A DNA stretch of 64,000 nucleotides. Source: Collimonas humicola (GTDB lineage: Bacteria > Pseudomonadota > Gammaproteobacteria > Burkholderiales > Burkholderiaceae_D). Below, one piece after another: positions 19,205 through 28,518 of the stretch; within the stretch, counting starts at the first letter, position 1; the number at the start of each line of letters is the position of its first letter. The notes under the pieces are model-generated. The model was not told where the DNA came from. It saw nothing but the letters and a program-made list of their open reading frames with translations, and did not search any database. A program made the translations under genes and the position numbers. Location: NCBI RefSeq assembly GCF_018304945.1, contig NZ_JAGQEE010000001.1, positions 1,550,001 to 1,614,000 on the forward strand. Direction: 5' to 3'.

Positions 19205-20209
19205 TCAATGGATCTCTTCCACCCGATGGCAGGCCACCATGCTGCCACCGAACTCGCGCAGCAGCGGCACTTCCTGGCGGCAGCGTTCAACCGCATACGG
19301 GCAGCGGTTATTGAAACTGCAGCCGGGCGGCGGCGCCAGCGGCGACGGCAGTTCTCCCGGCAGCATCATCTTTTGCTGGCGTTGCGCCGGATCGATGCGC
19401 GGCGTGCTGGCCAGCAGCGCCTTGGTATAGGGGTGCAGCGGACGGCTGAACACTTGCTGCTTGCTTCCATGCTCGACGGTCTTGCCGAGATACATCACCA
19501 GCACGTCGTCGGCGATGTGCTCCACCACCGATAAATTATGCGAGATGAACAGATAAGCGACGCCGCTGGCTTGCTGCAGATCCATCAGCAGATTCAGCAC
19601 CTGCGCCTGGATCGAAACGTCCAGCGCCGATACCGGTTCGTCGGCCACGATCACCTTGGGATCCAGCATCAGCGCGCGCGCAATCGCTACCCGCTGGCGC
19701 TGGCCGCCGGAAAACATGTGCGGATAGCGGCCATAATGCTCCGGCCGCAAGCCGACCTTGGCCATCATGGCGCGCGCTTTTTCGGCGCGCTCGGCATTGT
19801 TCAATCCGGTGTTGATGATCAGCGGCTCTTCCAGCATCTGGCCGACCTTTTTGCGAGGGTTCAAGCTGGCGTAGGGATTCTGGAACACCATCTGCACCAG
19901 CGGCCGCACCCGTTTCAGGGTAGCGTGGTCGGCGTCGGCGATATTGGCGCCATCCATCCACAGCTCGCCCCCGGTAGGCGGCTCGATCATGGTGATCTGG
20001 CGCGCCAGGGTCGACTTGCCGCAGCCGGACTCGCCCACCACCGCCAGCGTCCTACCCGGCTGCAGCGCGAACGACACGCCGTCCAGCGCGCGCGCCGTGG
20101 CTTTCGGCTTGAACAAACCCTGCGATACGCTGTAGTGCTTGATCAGGTTTTTTGCTTCCAGCAGGACTACGGGACTGGCGATTTCGTTCATATTGGAATT
20201 CATCATCAT
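19205..20209 (-). CDS. dppF: Dipeptide ABC transporter ATPase DppF
   Basis: One of two ATPases energising dipeptide import at the inner membrane. Walker [11 protein letters not shown] (about residue 57), Q-loop [10 protein letters not shown], signature [16 protein letters not shown] and Walker [13 protein letters not shown] are all intact. The C-terminal oligopeptide-transporter extension ([17 protein letters not shown]) carries the cysteines typical of OppF/DppF, which may hold an iron-sulfur cluster. Its start overlaps the end of dppD (ATGA), so translation is coupled. The exact start among several in-frame ATGs at 20176-20209 is uncertain. Confidence 0.95.
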   Translation of the reverse strand: MMMNSNMNEIASPVVLLEAKNLIKHYSVSQGLFKPKATARALDGVSFALQPGRTLAVVGESGCGKSTLARQITMIEPPTGGELWMDGANIADADHATLKRVRPLVQMVFQNPYASLNPRKKVGQMLEEPLIINTGLNNAERAEKARAMMAKVGLRPEHYGRYPHMFSGGQRQRVAIARALMLDPKVIVADEPVSALDVSIQAQVLNLLMDLQQASGVAYLFISHNLSVVEHIADDVLVMYLGKTVEHGSKQQVFSRPLHPYTKALLASTPRIDPAQRQQKMMLPGELPSPLAPPPGCSFNNRCPYAVERCRQEVPLLREFGGSMVACHRVEEIH

Positions 20210-21243
20210 GCAGCCCCACTGCTCAGCAAAGCTTCAGGCGTTTTGCGGGAAATCTCGGACCAGCCGTTGCTCGGATGGCCAGCGTGATCCAACGGGAAAT
20301 GGCAACGTACCTGCTCCTGCGGCGCGCCCAGCAATTGCGGACGCTCGTCGCGGCAGCGGTCTTGCGCATAAGCACAGCGCGGGCTGAGCAGACATCCGGC
20401 CGGCCTGTCGTACTGGCCCGGCACCACGCCGGGAATGGTCTGCAGGCGGGCACGGCCGATATTGTGTTCGGGCAGGGCCGCCAGCAAGGCCTGGGTATAC
20501 GGATGCTTGGGAGCGTTGAAAATATCCGGCACGCGGCCGGTTTCCACTACCTGCCCGGCGTACATCACCACCACCCGCTGCGCGGTCTGCGCCACCACGC
20601 TCAGGTCGTGGGTGATCAGCATCAGCGCCATGCCGCGGTCGCGCTGCAGTTGCAGCAGCAATTCCAGCATCTGCGCCTGCACCGTGACATCCAGCGCCGT
20701 GGTCGGTTCATCGGCGATCAGCAGGCGTGGATTGCAGGCGATCGCAATTGCGACCATCACGCGCTGGCTCATGCCGCCCGACAGCTGGTGCGGGTAGGCA
20801 TCCAGCCGGCGTTCCGGATCGGGAATATCGACCTGCTTGAGCAAGGCCAGCGCCTTGGCGCGCAATTCCTTCTTCGAGCCGCCCTGGTGCACACGCAGGG
20901 TTTCCATCAGCTGGTACGCCACGGTGAAGGACGGATTGAGGCTGGTCATCGGATCCTGGAAGATCATCGCGATATCCTTGCCCAGCAGGCCGCGCCTTTG
21001 CTTCTCCGGCATGGTCAGCAGGTCGCGGCCATCGAAGGCCATGCGCTCGCCCTTGACCCGGCCCGGATAATCGATCAAGCCCATCAAGGCCAGCGAAGTA
21101 ACGCTCTTGCCGGAGCCGGATTCGCCGACGATGCCGACCACTTCGCCGGCTTCGATGCTGAGGTCGAGGCCGTCCACCGCGGTGAACGGCGCTGCCGTCG
21201 AGCCGAATTCGACCCGCAGCTGTTTAATGTCTAGCAATGCCAT
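20206..21243 (-). CDS. dppD: Dipeptide ABC transporter ATPase DppD
   Basis: The partner ATPase of DppF. Walker [11 protein letters not shown] (about residue 37), Q-loop [10 protein letters not shown], signature [16 protein letters not shown], Walker [15 protein letters not shown] and the C-terminal cysteine-bearing tail ([14 protein letters not shown]) are intact. At 345 residues the length is normal. It lies 10 bases after dppC and overlaps dppF by 4 bases. Confidence 0.95.
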   Translation of the reverse strand: MALLDIKQLRVEFGSTAAPFTAVDGLDLSIEAGEVVGIVGESGSGKSVTSLALMGLIDYPGRVKGERMAFDGRDLLTMPEKQRRGLLGKDIAMIFQDPMTSLNPSFTVAYQLMETLRVHQGGSKKELRAKALALLKQVDIPDPERRLDAYPHQLSGGMSQRVMVAIAIACNPRLLIADEPTTALDVTVQAQMLELLLQLQRDRGMALMLITHDLSVVAQTAQRVVVMYAGQVVETGRVPDIFNAPKHPYTQALLAALPEHNIGRARLQTIPGVVPGQYDRPAGCLLSPRCAYAQDRCRDERPQLLGAPQEQVRCHFPLDHAGHPSNGWSEISRKTPEALLSSGAA

Positions 21244-21252
21244 AGTCCTGCC

Positions 21253-22182
21253 TTATCGTTTCAGCTTCGGATCCAGCGCGTCGCGCAGGCCGTCACCCAT
21301 CAAATTGAACGCCAGCACCGAGATCAGGATCGCCAGGCCGGGGAAGGCAACTACCCACCACGCGCTCTGGATGAATTCCATGGCGCTGGCCAGCATCGAG
21401 CCCCATTCCGGCGTCGGCGGCTGCGCACCCATGCCGAGGAAGCCGAGCGCCGCGGCGTCCAGGATGGCGGAGGAGAAACCGAGCGTGGCCTGCACGATCA
21501 AGGGCGCCAGGCAGTTCGGCAACACGCAGTTGAACATGATGCGCAAGGTGCCGGCGCCGGCGATGCGCGAGGCGCTGACATAGTCGCGCGACATCTCGCC
21601 GATCACCGCTGCCCGCGTCTGCCGCGCATAGTGCGGCAGCATCACCACCGCGATGGCGTACATGGCGTTCATCAGGCCCGGGCCGAGGATGGCGACCACC
21701 GCGATCGCCAGCAGCAGGCTGGGCAAGGCCAGCATGATGTCCATCAGGCGCATGATGGCGATTTCAACCATGCCGCGGAAATAGCCCGCCAGCAGGCCGA
21801 GCAGCACGCCGGTGGTGAGCGACAGCGAGATCGAGACCAGGCCGATCAGCAGCGACAGGCGCACGCCATGGATCAGGCGCGACAGCATGTCGCGGCCGAC
21901 CGGGTCGGTGCCGAGCAGGAACTGGCTGCTGCCGCCCGCCTGCCACACCGGCGGCACCAAGGTCGACTGGCGGAACTGCTCGATCGGCGAATGCGGCGCG
22001 ATGATATCGGCGAACAGCGCCATCAGGACCATGGCGACGATGATCGCCAGGCCGATGACGGCGCCGCGGTTCTGGCTGAAATAGCCCCAGAATTCGCGCA
22101 GCGGATGCGGCGGCGCGCTGGCCGCCTTGGGAACGGAAATGGCTTGCGGCGCTGGCGCCTGCGTTGTGTCGGTATGGTTCAT
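21253..22182 (-). CDS. dppC: Dipeptide ABC transporter permease DppC
   Basis: Inner-membrane permease subunit of the BPD_transp_1 family. I place the start at MNHTDTTQAP (22182), overlapping dppB by ATGA. The upstream-extended frame to 22323 lies inside dppB. After a Pro/Ala-rich cytoplasmic N-terminus there is a first membrane helix (GAVIGLAIIVAMVLMALFAD), the N-terminal periplasmic OppC-type segment, and five further helices. The EAA loop (SASRIAGAGTLRIMF) that contacts the ATPase is present. Ends GDGLRDALDPKLKR, typical of DppC. Confidence 0.95.
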   Translation of the reverse strand: MNHTDTTQAPAPQAISVPKAASAPPHPLREFWGYFSQNRGAVIGLAIIVAMVLMALFADIIAPHSPIEQFRQSTLVPPVWQAGGSSQFLLGTDPVGRDMLSRLIHGVRLSLLIGLVSISLSLTTGVLLGLLAGYFRGMVEIAIMRLMDIMLALPSLLLAIAVVAILGPGLMNAMYAIAVVMLPHYARQTRAAVIGEMSRDYVSASRIAGAGTLRIMFNCVLPNCLAPLIVQATLGFSSAILDAAALGFLGMGAQPPTPEWGSMLASAMEFIQSAWWVVAFPGLAILISVLAFNLMGDGLRDALDPKLKR

Positions 22183-23189
22183 GAGCGGTGGCGAATGCGT
22201 GGATTGATTACGCCGTACAGCAGGTCGACGGCCAGGTTGACGAGGATGATGGTGATCGCCGACAGCAGGATGCCGCCCTGCACCACCGGATAATCGCGGC
22301 GCTGGATCGCTGCCACCAGCCACTTGCCGATGCCCGGCCAGGAAAAGATGGTTTCAGTCAGGATCGCCCCGGCCAGCAAGGTGCCGACCTGCAGGCCGAC
22401 CACAGTCACTACCGGAATCAGTGCATTGCGCAAGGCATGTACGCCGACCACGCGCCATGGCGACAGGCCTTTGGCGCGCGCGGTGCGCACATAATCTTCG
22501 CGCAAGACTTCCAGCATGGCGGAACGCGTCATGCGCGCAATCACGGCCAGCGGGATGGTGCCCAGCGCAATCGTCGGCAGGATCAAATGCGAGAGCGCCG
22601 ACTTGAAGGCGCCGCTATCGTCCGACAGCAGGCTGTCGATCAGCATGAAGCCGGTGACCGGCGGCACGTCGAACAGGATATCGATGCGGCCGGAGACCGG
22701 CGTCCAGCCCAGCGTCACAGAGAACAGCAGGATCAGCAGCAGCGCCCACCAGAACACCGGCATCGAATAACCGGTGAGAGAGGCGCCCATCACCGAATAG
22801 TCCAGCACAGTATTACGCTTGAGTGCTGCCAGCATGCCGGCAGGCAGGCCGATGATCAACGCAAACAGGATGGCGCAAAAGGACAGTTCCAGCGTCGCCG
22901 GGAACAGGGTCTTGAATTCGCTCAGGACCGAGGTATGGGTCATGATCGACATGCCGAGGTCGCCCTTGAACAGATTCCCCAGATAATTGAAATACTGCAT
23001 GTAGATCGGCTGGTCCAGCCCCAGGTCGTGCGCCATTTGCGCATAGCGGGCCGGGTCCATGCCGCGTTCGCCGGTCATGGCTTCGACGGCGTTGCCGGGG
23101 ATCAGATGTATCAATAAAAACACCAGCAGCGTGATGCCGAGAAAGGTCGGAATGACCAGGCCGACACGGCGCAGGAGGAATCCAAACAT
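22179..23189 (-). CDS. dppB: Dipeptide ABC transporter permease DppB
   Basis: Inner-membrane permease of 336 residues with the DppB/OppB N-terminus MFGFLLRRVGLVIPTFLGIT and six predicted helices. The EAA loop (YVRTARAKGLSPWRVVGVHA) is clear. The start at 23189 is preceded by GGAGGA at 7 bases. A longer frame to 23222 adds a non-conserved leader. It follows the first dppA copy by about 100 bases and couples to dppC. Confidence 0.95.
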   Translation of the reverse strand: MFGFLLRRVGLVIPTFLGITLLVFLLIHLIPGNAVEAMTGERGMDPARYAQMAHDLGLDQPIYMQYFNYLGNLFKGDLGMSIMTHTSVLSEFKTLFPATLELSFCAILFALIIGLPAGMLAALKRNTVLDYSVMGASLTGYSMPVFWWALLLILLFSVTLGWTPVSGRIDILFDVPPVTGFMLIDSLLSDDSGAFKSALSHLILPTIALGTIPLAVIARMTRSAMLEVLREDYVRTARAKGLSPWRVVGVHALRNALIPVVTVVGLQVGTLLAGAILTETIFSWPGIGKWLVAAIQRRDYPVVQGGILLSAITIILVNLAVDLLYGVINPRIRHRS

Positions 23190-23289
23190 GGGAATACCTA
23201 TCGTGATAAAAATTGCGAGCACTACAAAGACGGGGCAGAACCGACCCGCGCGTTATTGCTGCGCCGGCCCGCCCTGCCCCGTTGCGACC

Positions 23290-24900
23290 TTACTTGGCGG
23301 CCAGATCAACCTTCTCGAATTGATGGTGAGCGAACACCGCCATCTTGAAATTCAACACTTCCTTGCGGATCGGCGTGAAACGCACCGAATGGGCCAGGTC
23401 GATCCATGGCGCCTCTTCATGCAGGATCACCTGCGCCTGCTCATACAGCTTGGCGCGCTCATCCTGCTTCGGCGTCAGCTTGGCTTTCTGGATCAATGCT
23501 TCGTAATCCTTGTTGCACCAGCGCGCGGTATTGCCGCCGCCCTTGACGCCCTCGCAGCCCAGCAGCGGCGCGAAGAAGTTGTCAGGATCGCCGTTGTCGC
23601 CGGACCAGCCGAACATCATCGAGTGCTGGTCGCCCTGCTTGCTGCGTTTCAGGTACTCGGTCCACTCATAGGTTGTCAGCTTGGTCTTGACGCCGATCTT
23701 GGCCCAGTCGGCCTGGATCAGCTCGGCCATGCGCTTGCCGTCCGGATTGTAGGGACGGGTCACCGGCAGGTACCACATCTCGACCTCGACGCCGTTCGGA
23801 TAGCCGGCCTTGGCCAGCAATTCCTTGGCCTTGGCCGGATCGTAGACGTAATCCTTGATCTTGTCGTTAAAGCCCCACAGCGTCGGCGGAATCGGGTTCT
23901 TGGCCGAGAGGCCTGCGCCCTGGTAAACGGTCTTGAGGATGGTTTGCTTGTCGACAGCCATGTTGAGCGCCTGGCGCACCAGCTTGTTGTCGAACGGTTT
24001 TTTCTCGACATTGAAGGAGATGTAGCCGATGTTCAAGCCCGGCTTGGTCATCATGGTGATGGTTGGATCGGCTTTCATCAATTCGATGTCAGCCGGTTTC
24101 GGGTACGCCATCACCTGGCACTCGTTGGCCTTGAGCTTGGCGTAGCGCACCGAGGCATCCGGCGTGATCGCATAGATCAGGCTGTCCAGTTTCGGACGGC
24201 CGCCCCAGAAAGCATCGAAAGCCTTGTAGCGGATCACTGCATCTTTTTGATAGGAGACGAACTGGAAAGGTCCGGTGCCGACCGGCTCGCGGTCGATCAC
24301 TTCCGGCGTGCCGGCCTTCTTCATGTTGTCGGCATACTCGGCCGACAGGATGGAGGCGAAGTCCATGCCCAGGTCGGCGATGAATGGCGCTTCCGGATGC
24401 TTCAGCTTGAACACCACGGTGCTGTCGTCGACCTTCTCAACCTTGTCGATGATCTTGTCCATGCCCATGTCCAGGTAGTAGCCGAAGCTCTGGCCGGCGG
24501 CCAGCTTGTGGTAAGGATGGCTGGCGTCGCCCATGCGGTTGAACGAGAACAGCACGTCGTCGGCGTTAAAATCGCGGGTCGGCTTGAACTTGGCGCTGCT
24601 GTGGAACTTGACGCCCTTGCGCAGCTTGAAGGTATAGGTCAGGCCGTCGTCGGAGACGGTCCAGGATTCCGCCAGGCCGGGAATCGGCTTGGTGGTGCCC
24701 AGTTCGAATTCGACCAGGCGGTTGTACATCGGCACCGATGACGCATCGAAGGTAGTGCCGGTGGTGTACAACTGCGGATTAAAGCCTTCCGGGCTGCCTT
24801 CCGAGCAGAACACCAGGGTCTTGGCGGCAGTCGCATAGCCGGCGGTGGCGCACATGACGGCGAGCAGCGCGGCCTTGGCAATCAATTTTCTTTTCATCAT
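23290..24900 (-). CDS. dppA: Dipeptide ABC transporter, periplasmic binding protein (copy 2)
   Basis: A 536-residue SBP family 5 protein, first transport gene of the operon. Signal peptide MMKRKLIAKAALLAVMCATA ends near GYATA. The mature start KTLVFCSEGSPEGFNPQ is identical to copy 1 and similarity continues through the whole length, with differences mainly in signal peptide, central and C-terminal residues. Ribosome site GAAAGAGA precedes the two ATG codons. It lies 122 bases downstream of the Xaa-Pro peptidase gene. Two related binding proteins sharing one membrane complex would widen substrate range; that is an inference. Confidence 0.93.
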   Translation of the reverse strand: MMKRKLIAKAALLAVMCATAGYATAAKTLVFCSEGSPEGFNPQLYTTGTTFDASSVPMYNRLVEFELGTTKPIPGLAESWTVSDDGLTYTFKLRKGVKFHSSAKFKPTRDFNADDVLFSFNRMGDASHPYHKLAAGQSFGYYLDMGMDKIIDKVEKVDDSTVVFKLKHPEAPFIADLGMDFASILSAEYADNMKKAGTPEVIDREPVGTGPFQFVSYQKDAVIRYKAFDAFWGGRPKLDSLIYAITPDASVRYAKLKANECQVMAYPKPADIELMKADPTITMMTKPGLNIGYISFNVEKKPFDNKLVRQALNMAVDKQTILKTVYQGAGLSAKNPIPPTLWGFNDKIKDYVYDPAKAKELLAKAGYPNGVEVEMWYLPVTRPYNPDGKRMAELIQADWAKIGVKTKLTTYEWTEYLKRSKQGDQHSMMFGWSGDNGDPDNFFAPLLGCEGVKGGGNTARWCNKDYEALIQKAKLTPKQDERAKLYEQAQVILHEEAPWIDLAHSVRFTPIRKEVLNFKMAVFAHHQFEKVDLAAK

Positions 24901-25022
24901 AGGTCTCTTTCTTTCGTTAGGTTATGGTGAAACTGATTCATTTAACATCAATTCACGTCGGGTGCACAAGCTTGTATCCGTATTGCGTCCAGATGCCGCT
25001 GCTGCAATGGCATATTGCCCGC

Positions 25023-26411
25023 TCAGGCCGCCATCAAGGCTTCGATCTCGGCGCAGGTCTTGGGAATCGCCGGCCCCAGCACGCGTGCGCCGGAGCTGGT
25101 CACCAGCACGTCGTCTTCGATGCGGATGCCGCCGAAGTCCAGGTATTCGGCAAACTTCTCGTAATTGATCAGGTTACTGTGGCGCGCCTCGTCCCGCCAG
25201 CGCTGAATCAGCACCGGGATGAAATAAATGCCCGGCTCGACCGTCACCACCATGCCGGCCTGCAAAGGCTTGGCCAGGCGCAGGTTGCGCAAGCCGAACA
25301 GTTCGCTGCGGCTGACGCTGGCGTCGTAGCCGACCCGGGTTTCGCCCAGGCCTTCCATATCGTGCACGTCCAGTCCCATCTGGTGCCCTAGGCCGTGCGG
25401 GAAGCAGATCGCGTAAGCGCCCGATTCGACCACCTCTTCCGCCGTGCCGTGGAAGAAGCCAAGCTCGGACATCGCTGCCACCATATGGCGCGCGGCCAGC
25501 TTGTGTACTTCGAGATAAGAAACGCCTGGCCGCATCATGCCGATGGCGAGTTGCTGGGCCGCCAGCACGATTTCATACAGGCTGCGCTGGCGCTCGCTGA
25601 AGCGGCCGCCGACCGGGAAGGTGCGGGTAATGTCGCTGGCATAGCCGAGGGTGCTGGAAGCGCCGGCGTCGTTGACCACCAGGTCGCCGCTGCGCAAGCG
25701 GTTGCGATGGTCGCGGTTGTGCAGGATCTCGCCGCTGCGGGAAAAAATCACCGGATAGGCGCCTTGCAGGTCGTGGCTGCGCATGATGCCTTCCATCGCC
25801 GCCACCACTTGATATTCAAAGGTATCGGCCTTGGCCAGCTGCATGGCGGCGAGGTGCATGTCGCGCGTGACGCTGAGGGCATTTTCGATTTCCTGGATTT
25901 CGGCGTCGCTCTTGATTTCACGCAGCGCAATCACCGCCGTCATCAAACTCTCGGAAGCGCCGGCCTGGCATTGCGCCGGCGTACATTCCAGCAAGCCGGC
26001 CAGCTGCAGGACGGTTTCGCCGCGATACGGCGGCAGGTAGTGAATCGTGCGGCCCTGGCGGCGCGCCTGCGCCAGCGTTGCCGCCAGCTCGCCGGCCGGC
26101 TGCACGCGCTCGATGCCTGCGCTGCAGGCGCGCTGTGCCAAGGGATCCTGCGGTCCTGCCCAGATTGCTTCGCTCAGGCCGGCGTCGTCGCCGAACAGGA
26201 TGTCGGCATCGGCGTCGATGTCGATCAGGCCGGCCAGCTCGGGCTGGTCGAGGCCGAAGAAATAGGAAAACGAAGAATCCTGGCGAAACCAGTAATGATT
26301 GTGCGGATAGTTCATGGAGACATCGGCATTCCCCGGCAACAGCAGCAAGCCGGAGGAAAACTGCTGCTTCAGCCGGCGGCGCCGCTGCGCGTAGACCGTC
26401 GGCTCAAACAT
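25023..26411 (-). CDS. pepP: Xaa-Pro aminopeptidase (M24B family)
   Basis: A cytoplasmic metallopeptidase that removes the N-terminal residue before proline. The N-terminal creatinase-like domain contains SFSYFFGLDQPE. The pita-bread catalytic domain shows the five metal ligands in order: the two Asp in VVNDAGASSTLGYASDITRTF (split here), His in FPHGLGHQMGLDVHD, Glu in VTVEPGIYF and Glu in GIRIEDDV. ATG 26411 (MFEPTVYA) is preferred over GTG 26417. It sits between a cupin regulator and the dipeptide transporter on the same strand, which suggests that imported proline-containing peptides are its substrates. Confidence 0.93.
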   Translation of the reverse strand: MFEPTVYAQRRRRLKQQFSSGLLLLPGNADVSMNYPHNHYWFRQDSSFSYFFGLDQPELAGLIDIDADADILFGDDAGLSEAIWAGPQDPLAQRACSAGIERVQPAGELAATLAQARRQGRTIHYLPPYRGETVLQLAGLLECTPAQCQAGASESLMTAVIALREIKSDAEIQEIENALSVTRDMHLAAMQLAKADTFEYQVVAAMEGIMRSHDLQGAYPVIFSRSGEILHNRDHRNRLRSGDLVVNDAGASSTLGYASDITRTFPVGGRFSERQRSLYEIVLAAQQLAIGMMRPGVSYLEVHKLAARHMVAAMSELGFFHGTAEEVVESGAYAICFPHGLGHQMGLDVHDMEGLGETRVGYDASVSRSELFGLRNLRLAKPLQAGMVVTVEPGIYFIPVLIQRWRDEARHSNLINYEKFAEYLDFGGIRIEDDVLVTSSGARVLGPAIPKTCAEIEALMAA

Positions 26412-26621
26412 GCGCACCCCGCAGGCCGCCGCGGCAATCGCGGCCGGTTATTGCTTGTTTCCATTCCCGATACATCATCTGTTCCATCGCCACTCCATCA
26501 CAACCGCACACTGACTATAAATATTACGCCGCCGCAGGCGCTGGACGCCTGCGGCAACACCCGTCTTGCAAGTGCAAAAACCATGCCATAAAACGGCCAG
26601 AATCGCCTTACAGGTAAAGCC

Positions 26622-27236
26622 TCAAAAGAATTCGGTGCCGCGCAACAGATGCTTCTGCACCGCGGGTTCAGGCTGCTGCGGCCCGTCGAACAGGGATACG
26701 GTGCCGACCCAGATCACTTCGGCCACCTGGCTGTCATGCGGCAGCGATTCGATGCTGTGAGGGATGTTAGCGTCGAAGTGCAGGCTGTCGCCGACATTCA
26801 GCACGTAGCTGTCTTTGCCCACCGTGTAGCCGACCCGGCCGCTGAGCACATAGATCATTTCATCGCCTTCGTGCGAAACCATTTCTGACTTGTAGCCGGC
26901 CGGCATGGTGAATTTCACGGAATGCACCTGGCTGCCGGGGAACACCGTCGACAGCCTTTCGTATTTGACGCGGCCGCTGGCCACGGAGTACGGCTGGCGC
27001 TGGCCGCGATAGGTGTCGGGCTGCAGTTGCGCGGGTTGCTGGATCAGATCGCCGATCGACACGCCCAGCGCCTTGGCGATCACCACCAGCGAGGTGATCG
27101 AGGGACTGGTGAGATTGCGCTCCAGCTGTGAAATAAAGCCGGCGGTCAGGCCGGTTTCGGTGGCGAGTTCCACCAGCGTCTTGTTGATGGCATGACGCCG
27201 CGTGCGGATAGAGATCCCCAGCTCTGGTATTTCCAT
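26622..27236 (-). CDS. XRE-type regulator with C-terminal cupin domain
   Basis: This 204-residue transcription factor has an N-terminal helix-turn-helix (residues 8-65; KTLVELATETGLTAGFISQL) and a C-terminal cupin (residues 110-185; EGDEMIYVLSGRVGYTVG, DSLHFDANIPHSIESL) that probably senses a small ligand. Regulators of this build control amino-acid, polyamine or peptide utilisation genes next to them. It lies 210 bases upstream of pepP on the same strand, so it most likely controls the pepP-dpp operon, perhaps in response to a peptide or amino acid. Its own strong promoter is at 27399-27426. Confidence 0.88.
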   Translation of the reverse strand: MEIPELGISIRTRRHAINKTLVELATETGLTAGFISQLERNLTSPSITSLVVIAKALGVSIGDLIQQPAQLQPDTYRGQRQPYSVASGRVKYERLSTVFPGSQVHSVKFTMPAGYKSEMVSHEGDEMIYVLSGRVGYTVGKDSYVLNVGDSLHFDANIPHSIESLPHDSQVAEVIWVGTVSLFDGPQQPEPAVQKHLLRGTEFF

Positions 27237-27628
27237 TCAATTGTCTCCGGCCTGTACCTGATGTTTATTACATTCAAATCGGAAAGCACAATCTGCGCCG
27301 TGCTGATCCGACAGTAATTTTTTAATAATTAATATAGCAACTGCGATGGCAACTACGATAACGATTACAGCTGTTGCATCCTCGGTCAGGCGTCGGAAAT
27401 TATAGTCAGACTAAAACTGGAGTCAAGGATCTTTTTTAGATTACCTTAGAACTGCGGGGGAATGATAGCTTGAGCGGATGAGCGCGCTGGCAATACGCGT
27501 GGTGCGCAGCCCCATGACGGGGCGCGTTGATGTCATTGCACAGTCTGGAAGATGATCGTAGGCGGGCGGTGGTCCGCTGCCTGCCCGGCAAACCCGGCGC
27601 TGTCGCCTCATGGCGGCAGCGCCCAGGC
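27237..27628. other. Intergenic region upstream of the cupin regulator
   Basis: No conventional gene. It contains a strong minus-strand promoter (27399-27426) and a long leader of about 155 bases before the regulator. A hydrophobic open frame without a normal start codon lies in that leader (see findings). Confidence 0.6.
27399..27426 (-). promoter_or_regulatory. Strong sigma-70 promoter for the cupin regulator
   Basis: On the minus strand TTGACT (27421-27426) and a perfect TATAAT (27399-27404) are separated by 16 bases, pointing at the regulator gene. Confidence 0.75.
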
Positions 27629-28168
27629 TTATTCTGGCGACAGTTTCTCGTTCACCAGGCTGAGCCAGTGCAAGGTCGAGTCGTCGTCCGCGGGCAGCGC
27701 CGCTTCGGTCGTGGCGTGCTTGACGGCCGCATCGTAAGCCTCGCGGCTGACGCGCCTGGAAGCGCGCTGCCTGATGCGCAGGCTCCATTCATCGCCATAG
27801 TCGACGATGTTGTCAAACGCCGCACGCAGCTTGGGATCGTCCTTGATGTTTTCGGCGAGGCGGCGCCAGAGATTGTCCTGGTTCCAGCGCATGAAGCGCA
27901 TGTAGGCGGTGTTCCATTTGCCAAACCGCAGCGGCAGATCGCGCCACAGGCGGCGGCTGCCTGAAATCCACAAGACGGCGTCGATGAACAGGCGGTTGTC
28001 GCGGCCCCTGGCGCCGGCATCCCCCTCTCTTCCGCGCAGCATGGGCTCCAGCTTCTCCCATTGCTCGTCTTTCAACTTCATATACGATGCAGTAGCGGTA
28101 TTTTGCTTTTTTCCCGAGAAAACCGCACTCCCGGCATGATCCCGATTGATTCCGTAGATGCTCGACAT
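27629..28168 (-). CDS. IS5-type transposase N-domain protein (DUF4096), probably domesticated
   Basis: The 179-residue protein contains the helix-turn-helix DUF4096 domain of IS5-family transposases at about residues 30-120 (KLKDEQWEKLEPMLRGREGD, DNRLFIDAVLWISGS, WRDLPLRFGKWNTAYMRF). The DDE catalytic domain is replaced by a unique 60-residue C-terminus. No terminal inverted repeats were found around it, and it has its own plausible ribosome site (GAAGTGA) at ATG 28168, so it looks like a stand-alone DNA-binding protein rather than an insertion sequence. A shorter start at MKLKDEQ is possible. Function unknown, perhaps regulatory. Confidence 0.7.
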   Translation of the reverse strand: MSSIYGINRDHAGSAVFSGKKQNTATASYMKLKDEQWEKLEPMLRGREGDAGARGRDNRLFIDAVLWISGSRRLWRDLPLRFGKWNTAYMRFMRWNQDNLWRRLAENIKDDPKLRAAFDNIVDYGDEWSLRIRQRASRRVSREAYDAAVKHATTEAALPADDDSTLHWLSLVNEKLSPE

Positions 28169-28246
28169 GGCTGCTCACTTCTTTTCGGTCGCGATATTAG
28201 GACTTCTAACTCCCCTACCTTGCTTGCCCCGCAAGGACGCAAAAAA

Positions 28247-28266
28247 GGGCCATTCCGGCCCAAAAT
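28247..28266 (-). terminator. Terminator after the small Cys/His protein (repeat copy 1)
   Basis: On the minus strand GGGCCGGAATGGCCC is followed by TTTTTT, 37 bases past the stop of the gene at 28303. A related copy is at 28662-28690. Confidence 0.7.
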
Positions 28267-28302
28267 AATTTGTAACAGCCGCACCGGATGCCGCAGCGGC
28301 AA

Positions 28303-28518
28303 TCACGCGCGCCGCTTCAGCAAAGCCGCATTCTGGCTTTGGATATTGTTCTGGCAACGGAAACAAACCCAGCGCCGGACTTTATTGCGCATGACGAAAT
28401 CGCCCTCGCCGGCCGCTACCTGGCCCTGATGATGCGAGCAAAAACGCCTGCCGGTCGCCTCGGCAGCGGCCTGGGTCAGCAACGAAAGCCGGTCCGATCT
28501 ATCTGCATAAGCGGTCAC
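28303..28518 (-). CDS. Small Cys/His protein, possible zinc binder
   Basis: A 71-residue protein starting with GTG at 28518, 8 bases after AAAGGA. It contains CSHHQGQ and, 25 residues on, CFRCQ, a pattern that could bind one zinc ion as a small ribbon. The N-terminus is polar and helical. No family name is recognised. A clean intrinsic terminator follows, which supports it being a real single-gene unit. Confidence 0.6.
   Translation of the reverse strand: MTAYADRSDRLSLLTQAAAEATGRRFCSHHQGQVAAGEGDFVMRNKVRRWVCFRCQNNIQSQNAALLKRRA

Noticed and set aside
27629-28168. An active IS5 insertion sequence
   Set aside because: No catalytic DDE domain, no terminal inverted repeats and no target duplication could be seen.
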